12,142 nucleotides of DNA from CAYQEC01 sp964569015 (lineage in GTDB: Bacteria > Actinomycetota > Acidimicrobiia > Spongiisociales > UBA5794): assembly GCA_964569015.1 (NCBI GenBank), contig CAZMSN010000053.1:1-12142 (forward strand). The letters are read 5' to 3'. Positions 8,266-12,142 of this stretch are shown here, piece by piece. The notes below the pieces were generated by a model. That model did no database searches. It had not been told where the DNA came from and was given only the letters and a program-made list of their open reading frames with translations. The position numbers and the translations under genes were made by a program. The stretch's first letter is position 1, and the number at the start of each line of letters is the position of its first letter.

Positions 8266-9987
8266 TCAGAGTCCGAGCGCCTCCACCGTCTCGGCCGCCA
8301 GCCGGTTCGCGGTGCCCTCCAGATCGGCCGCGACCGAGCTCGGCTCGTCGCCTGCTGCGAGTGGTGAGGTGAGGTCGACGTAGACCTTGAGCTTGGGCTC
8401 GGTACCGCTGGGACGGGCCAGTACCCGACCCCTCTCACCGAGGTCGAGCTCGACCAGGCTCGCCGCCGGCAGGTAACGCGGCCGGGCCTCGGCTCCCCGC
8501 CGGTAGTCGGTCGAGCCGAGAACCGGGAGATCCGCCAGTGAAGCCGAAGGGGATGCTGCCAGGCGATCCATAGCGGCCGCGATCTCGATCGCCCCTTCGG
8601 TGCCGGGCCGCACCACACTGCGCTGGACCGATACCCACAGCCCGTGGTTCTGATGCAACGCATCGAGCCGGTCCAACAACGTGATACCCGCTGCCTTGCA
8701 GGCGGCGGCGAGGTCGGCGAACAGCACTGCGGCGCTGATCCCGTCCTTGTCGCGCACAGCCGGGCCGACCGAGTAGCCGAGCGCCTCCTCGTAGCCGAAG
8801 ACGAACCGCCCTTCACCTGCGGCCTGGAGATCGAGAGCTGCGTTCCAGATCCACTTGAAACCGGTGAGCGTCTGCGCGAACCCGGCGTGGTGTGCTGCGG
8901 CAACCCGAGCCAGCATGGGCGAGGACACGATGCTGTTGATGACGATCGGCTCTGGCACCACGGTGGTCTCGAGAATGAAGTCGGCCAGCAGGACCCCGAC
9001 CTGGTTCCCGGTGAGGGGACGCCAGCCATCGGCGTGCTCGACACTCACGGCGAGCCGATCGGTGTCTGGATCGTTGGCGATGATGAGGTCCGCCGACACC
9101 TCACGTGCGAGTTCGGTGGCGAGATCGAGGGCCCCGGGCTCCTCCGGGTTGGGGAACTCGACCGTCGGGAAACGACCGTCCGGCTCGTACTGTCGCGGCA
9201 CAGGGTGCAGCCGTGTGTGCCCGAAGTGCCGAAGCGCCTCGGTGACGAAAACCCCCCCGACGCCGTGCATCGGCGTATAGACGATGACGAGATCCGAGCC
9301 GCCGGCGCCTCGGGGCCGCACCGCCGCCACGTCGTCGAGGTACCGGTCGAAGACATCCGGCGGAACCGGCGAGGCGACGGCGTCGCCGCCTCGGGTGGCA
9401 CTACGCACTCGCGGGACATCCACGGCGAGCCCCACGGCGCCGATGGCGGCGGCGATCTCGCCATCCACCGGCGGCACGATCTGGGCACCGTTGGCGTCGT
9501 ACACCTTGTACCCGTTGTCGTACCGAGGGTTGTGACTGGCGGTGATGACCACCGCGGCCTGTGCATCCAGCATCCTCGACGCGTAAGCGACCAGCGGGGT
9601 CGGGACAGGCTCCGGGAAGTAGCGCACCGGCAGGCCGGCGGCAGCGAGGACACCAACGGTGTCCTCCATGAAGCGCTCGCTGGAAAGGCGTGCGTCGCGC
9701 CCCACCACCACCGGTTGCTCCGAGTCGGGGTCGCGAGCCAAGAGGTACCGGGCGAGACCCCTGGTCGTGCGGATGATGACGGCTCGGTTCATACGATTGG
9801 AGCCGGCTTCCACCCGGCCTCGCAGCCCGGCGGTACCGAAGGCGAGGGAGCCGGCCATCCGCTCGGCGAGCGCCTCGGTGTCCCCCCGCTCGAGGAGATC
9901 CTCGAGTTCGAGCCGGGTCTCGGGATCGGGATCCCCCTCGATCCACTGGAGAGTCGCATCGATCAGGTCGGAGGGGACTTCATGCAC
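8266..9987 (-). CDS. Alpha-D-phosphohexomutase (phosphoglucomutase/phosphomannomutase, PgcA-like)
   Basis: Interconverts hexose 1- and 6-phosphates by way of a phosphoserine enzyme, linking gluconeogenesis to cell-wall, glycogen or trehalose precursors. All four domain signatures are present (573-residue numbering): FGTAGLRG at 50-57, the catalytic serine loop TASHNP (149-154, Ser151), the metal loop DPDTDR (306-311), the sugar-binding loop GYEEALGY (398-405) and the phosphate-binding RPSGTEPK (525-532). Length and the FGTAGLRG motif near residue 50 match the PgcA-type subgroup (Bacillus PgcA-like), so glucose is the likelier substrate, but mannose activity cannot be excluded. The start is uncertain: GTG 9987 gives a family-like N-terminus but has no good ribosome site; in-frame GTGs at 10023 and 10059 are alternatives, also without one. 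The frame stays open much farther upstream only as a shadow of the preceding gene. It lies about 98 nt after the broken LLM gene. Confidence 0.93.
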   Translation of the reverse strand: MHEVPSDLIDATLQWIEGDPDPETRLELEDLLERGDTEALAERMAGSLAFGTAGLRGRVEAGSNRMNRAVIIRTTRGLARYLLARDPDSEQPVVVGRDARLSSERFMEDTVGVLAAAGLPVRYFPEPVPTPLVAYASRMLDAQAAVVITASHNPRYDNGYKVYDANGAQIVPPVDGEIAAAIGAVGLAVDVPRVRSATRGGDAVASPVPPDVFDRYLDDVAAVRPRGAGGSDLVIVYTPMHGVGGVFVTEALRHFGHTRLHPVPRQYEPDGRFPTVEFPNPEEPGALDLATELAREVSADLIIANDPDTDRLAVSVEHADGWRPLTGNQVGVLLADFILETTVVPEPIVINSIVSSPMLARVAAAHHAGFAQTLTGFKWIWNAALDLQAAGEGRFVFGYEEALGYSVGPAVRDKDGISAAVLFADLAAACKAAGITLLDRLDALHQNHGLWVSVQRSVVRPGTEGAIEIAAAMDRLAASPSASLADLPVLGSTDYRRGAEARPRYLPAASLVELDLGERGRVLARPSGTEPKLKVYVDLTSPLAAGDEPSSVAADLEGTANRLAAETVEALGL

Positions 9988-10085
9988 GTGCCCATTATCG
10001 AGCGTGCGTAGGGCCGCTGCCACATTGCGGCTGGGGGGCAGAGCCGTTCCTGTCTGCACGCTCGGGGGCGAGAGCGGCCGAAGAA

Positions 10086-11011
10086 TCAAGCCGCGGCGGC
10101 TCGCAGCCTGGGAATGACTTCGCGCCCGGCCCGTTCGAGCACCGACAACTGGCGACTCTCGATGGGGTAGAGGAAGATGAACTCGGTCACGCCGGCGTCC
10201 CGGTAGCGGCGAACGACTCCCTCGAAAGCATCCACGGAGTCGAACGTGGTCTTGGCCTCCGATCCGAAGACGAGCAGGGAGCGCCGGACAGCTTCGGGGT
10301 CTCGCCCGACTTCCGCGCAGAGATCGTCGAATTGCCCGGCCGTGCGCCGAACCCGGGCCAGCATCTCGTCTCGGGAATCGTCCCAGCCGCCGGTGACGAG
10401 ATTCCAGGTGTCGGCGTGTTTCGCCGCGATCCGCAGCATCAAAGGCCCCTCCGCGGCAATCGTGATGGGAGGTCTCGGCCTCTGGAAGGGCGAGAGCGCG
10501 AAGACGGCACCCTCGAGCCGGCAGTACTGCCCTCGTAGTCGACGGTCTCGCCGCGCAACGAGCGATCAACGATCTCAACGGCCTCACGGAACCGGGCCAC
10601 CCGCTCTGCGGAGAACCAGTTCTCGATCCCGATCATGGAATGAACCGGGTCCCGGCGCACTCCGGCGCCGAGCCCGACCTCCAGACGCCCGTTCGAGATG
10701 TGGTCGACCGTGATCGCCTGCCGGGCCAGCAGCGCCGGATTGCGGAGAGGCATCGACGTCGCCAGCGTTCCGATCCGTATCGTCCGGGTCTCGGTCGCCA
10801 GGGCCCCCAGAAGCGTCCACGCCTCGAACCATGGAGAGTCCGGTTGATAGGGATCGACGAAATGGTCAGCGAGCCACACGCTGTCGAATCCCAGGGACTC
10901 GATGAATTGCCACCGCCTCACCTGATCGGCCCAGGGGATGTTCTGAGCCGCCAGGATCCCGAACCTGAGCGGATGGTTTCCTGGTGCTATGACTCGGCGG
11001 GAGTTGCTCAG
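10086..11011 (-). pseudogene. LLM-family (luciferase-like) oxidoreductase, frameshifted and without a normal start codon
   Basis: A flavin- or F420-dependent oxidoreductase of the bacterial luciferase-like superfamily, here in two frames. The 5' part has RFGILAAQNIPW, FDSVWLADHF, GTLATSMPLRNPALLARQA and NGRLEVGLGAGVRRDP; the 3' part, from ITIAAEGPLMLRIAAKHADTW to TGA 10086, has AKHADTWNLV and a normal C-terminus. The frame breaks at about 10521-10535, just after ETVDYEG; restoring one base there gives a family-like join reading QYCRLEGAVFALSPFQRP. Codon phase on either side fits a one-base deletion. No ATG, GTG or TTG is in frame between the preceding gene's stop and the first conserved strand; the only candidate is CTG 11011, overlapping the dps stop as TGAGCTG. 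F420 use is typical of actinobacterial members, but FMN is possible. It may be a true pseudogene or an assembly error; I cannot tell from the sequence. Confidence 0.8.
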
Positions 11012-11012
11012 C

Positions 11013-11468
11013 TCACTCGAGGTGGGCGCGCAGCATCCAGAGCTGCTCCTCGAGGCCTTCGATGATCTCCTGGAGCAACCCATCCGTCACGACGTCGAGG
11101 TCGGCGACGACCGCCTGATGCTCACGGATACGAATCGCTGCCTGCTCGACCCGATCACCGACCGCGACGATGGCGTCCCGGTCCGAGAGCCAATCGAGGG
11201 GGAAGGTGCCGGCCGCGACGACATCCTCGGCCCGACCCTTCGGCAAGTGACCGAGGATGACGATCCGCTCGGCAACCTGATCGGTCCAGAGTCGCCACGC
11301 GTCGACCAGCACGTCGAGCCGCTCATGGACCGCTTGGAAGCCTCGGCCCACCACAGTCCAGTGAGCCTGCTTGCCGATGAGGTGCAAGTCGACGAGGTCG
11401 GCGAGCGCCGGCTGGAGTTCGGCGACGACTTGGGAAGATTGTTCTTCGGGCAGCACGGTCCAGGACAC
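11013..11468 (-). CDS. dps: Dps family ferritin-like DNA-protection protein
   Basis: Dps proteins form hollow dodecamers that oxidise and store iron using hydrogen peroxide and protect DNA in stress or stationary phase. The 151-residue protein has the usual four-helix ferritin-like length. The inter-subunit ferroxidase ligands keep the family spacing: His36 (in KQAHW), His48, Asp63 and Glu67 (DQVAERI), the same H-x11-H-x14-D-x3-E pattern as Listeria Dps. The N-terminus is short and not lysine-rich, so direct DNA binding by a basic tail is not evident. GTG 11468 is preceded by AGGAGG 6 nt upstream (11480-11475), which settles the start. It lies 153 nt after acs with a hairpin between, so it is probably transcribed on its own. 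Its TGA stop overlaps the apparent 5' end of the broken oxidoreductase, suggesting the two were once co-translated. Confidence 0.92.
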   Translation of the reverse strand: MSWTVLPEEQSSQVVAELQPALADLVDLHLIGKQAHWTVVGRGFQAVHERLDVLVDAWRLWTDQVAERIVILGHLPKGRAEDVVAAGTFPLDWLSDRDAIVAVGDRVEQAAIRIREHQAVVADLDVVTDGLLQEIIEGLEEQLWMLRAHLE

Positions 11469-11578
11469 GATGAACCTCCTGAGTCTGTGTTCTCAGACCG
11501 AGCCTACCCCGGCGCCGCAGGTGCCGCGCCGCTCGCCCTCGCCCCCAAACCGGTCACCTCGGAAGTCCTCGAGCGCGC

Positions 11579-11606
11579 CCGATCCCCCTCAGCGGAGGGG
11601 GATCGG
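11579..11606 (-). terminator. Hairpin terminator candidate downstream of acs
   Basis: CCGATCCCCCT and its exact reverse complement form an 11-bp stem around the 6-nt loop CAGCGG (plus-strand reading). It starts 15 nt after the acs stop codon and lies before dps. No U-tract follows, as is common for high-GC organisms. Its position right after a gene end supports a terminator. Confidence 0.6.
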
Positions 11607-11621
11607 ATGGCTGAAGCGTCG

Positions 11622-12140
11622 TCACTCCTCCGGGCTGTGGGACGCCGAGGCGGCGATCTCCGCCACCACGTCGGCGTTGGCCAGGGTAGTGACGTCACCG
11701 AGATGACGCTGCTCGGAGATGTCCCGCAACAGGCGGCGCATGATCTTCCCCGAGCGGGTCTTGGGAAGGTCGTCGGTGAACACGATGCTCTTCGGCTTGG
11801 CGATCGGGCCGATCGTCTCGGCGACCGTGTTGCGGAGCTCCTGGAGCAGGGCTTCGTCACCCGTGATACCACTTCGCAGTGTCACGAAGGCGGCGATCGC
11901 CTGACCCGTCACCGGATCGGTGCGCCCCACCACCGCCGCCTCAGCGACGGCTTGGTGACCGACGAGCGCCGACTCGACCTCGGTAGTGGAGATGTTGTGT
12001 CCCGCCACCAGCATGATGTCATCGACCCGACCGAGGAGCCAGAAGTAGCCGTCGACGTCACGCTTGGCGCCGTCCCCGGCGAAGTACAGGCCCGGGAACC
12101 GCGACCAGTACGTGTCGACGTAGCGCTGGTCGTCCCCGTA
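11622..12140 (-). CDS. acs: Acetyl-CoA synthetase (AMP-forming), C-terminal part; 5' end outside the window
   Basis: Activates acetate to acetyl-CoA through acetyl-AMP. The visible 172 residues cover the end of the large N-terminal domain and the whole mobile C-terminal domain. The start of the visible part is YGDDQRYVDTYWSRFPGLYF, then AGDGAKRDVDGYFWLLGRVDD (20 residues or so into the segment), the hinge region of ANL adenylating enzymes. LPKTRSGKIMRRLLRDI carries the conserved lysine whose acetylation inactivates Salmonella Acs (Lys609). The tail RHLGDVTTLANADVV matches the acetate-specific C-terminus (LGDTSTL in Salmonella), which favours acetate over propionate or other acids. In the A8 loop the usual GHR is GHN (AGHNISTTEVESAL). 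The stop is TGA at 11622, with a hairpin immediately beyond it. Confidence 0.93.
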   Translation of the reverse strand, partial: YGDDQRYVDTYWSRFPGLYFAGDGAKRDVDGYFWLLGRVDDIMLVAGHNISTTEVESALVGHQAVAEAAVVGRTDPVTGQAIAAFVTLRSGITGDEALLQELRNTVAETIGPIAKPKSIVFTDDLPKTRSGKIMRRLLRDISEQRHLGDVTTLANADVVAEIAASASHSPEE

Positions 12141-12142
12141 GA

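Noticed and set aside
8644..10011. 455-residue plus-strand open frame opposite the phosphohexomutase
   Set aside because: The minus-strand frame carries all four phosphohexomutase motifs; the plus frame is a GC-skew shadow with no family features.
10500..10545. Programmed ribosomal frameshift in the LLM gene
   Set aside because: There is no slippery heptamer or downstream pseudoknot that I can see, the family does not use frameshifting, and the start codon is also missing.
10024..10587. N-terminal extension of the phosphohexomutase reading up to 10587
   Set aside because: It overlaps the LLM oxidoreductase in another frame and shows no conserved sequence; the family N-terminus begins near 9987.

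Overview
The window is high-GC bacterial DNA in which every supportable gene lies on the minus strand, so genes are read from high to low coordinates. GTG starts, a DivIVA-domain coiled-coil protein, a luciferase-like (LLM) oxidoreductase of the type often F420-dependent, and strong third-position GC bias suggest an actinobacterium, perhaps an acidimicrobial or other uncultured lineage; this is inference from gene content. A run of exactly 100 N (2354-2453) marks a scaffold gap, which suggests a draft or metagenome assembly.

Layout in transcription order: (1) the C-terminal part of an AMP-forming acetyl-CoA synthetase (acs), entering from the right edge and followed by a strong hairpin; (2) a Dps/ferritin-like protein with all four ferroxidase ligands; (3) an LLM-family oxidoreductase broken by a single-base frameshift and lacking a normal start codon; (4) a phosphoglucomutase/phosphomannomutase; (5) a class I fructose-bisphosphate aldolase of the FbaB type, followed by a perfect 28-bp palindrome; (6) a divergent ATP-dependent PEP carboxykinase (pckA); (7) a giant DivIVA-domain coiled-coil protein of more than 1,100 residues, interrupted by the N gap and carrying 60-bp tandem repeats near its 3' end; (8) a fused sulfate adenylyltransferase-APS kinase that runs off the left edge.

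The middle of the window reads as a gluconeogenic neighbourhood: Acs makes acetyl-CoA from acetate, PckA makes PEP from oxaloacetate, FbaB condenses triose phosphates to fructose-1,6-bisphosphate, and the phosphohexomutase moves sugar phosphates toward cell-wall and storage precursors. The Sat-CysC fusion activates sulfate to PAPS. The DivIVA-type protein is probably a polar-growth or cell-division scaffold and is the least conventional gene here. I found no CRISPR array, tRNA, rRNA, insertion sequence, phage gene or defence system. The points worth a second look are the giant scaffold with its repeats and gap, the broken LLM gene, the sequence divergence of PckA, and the palindrome between fbaB and pckA.
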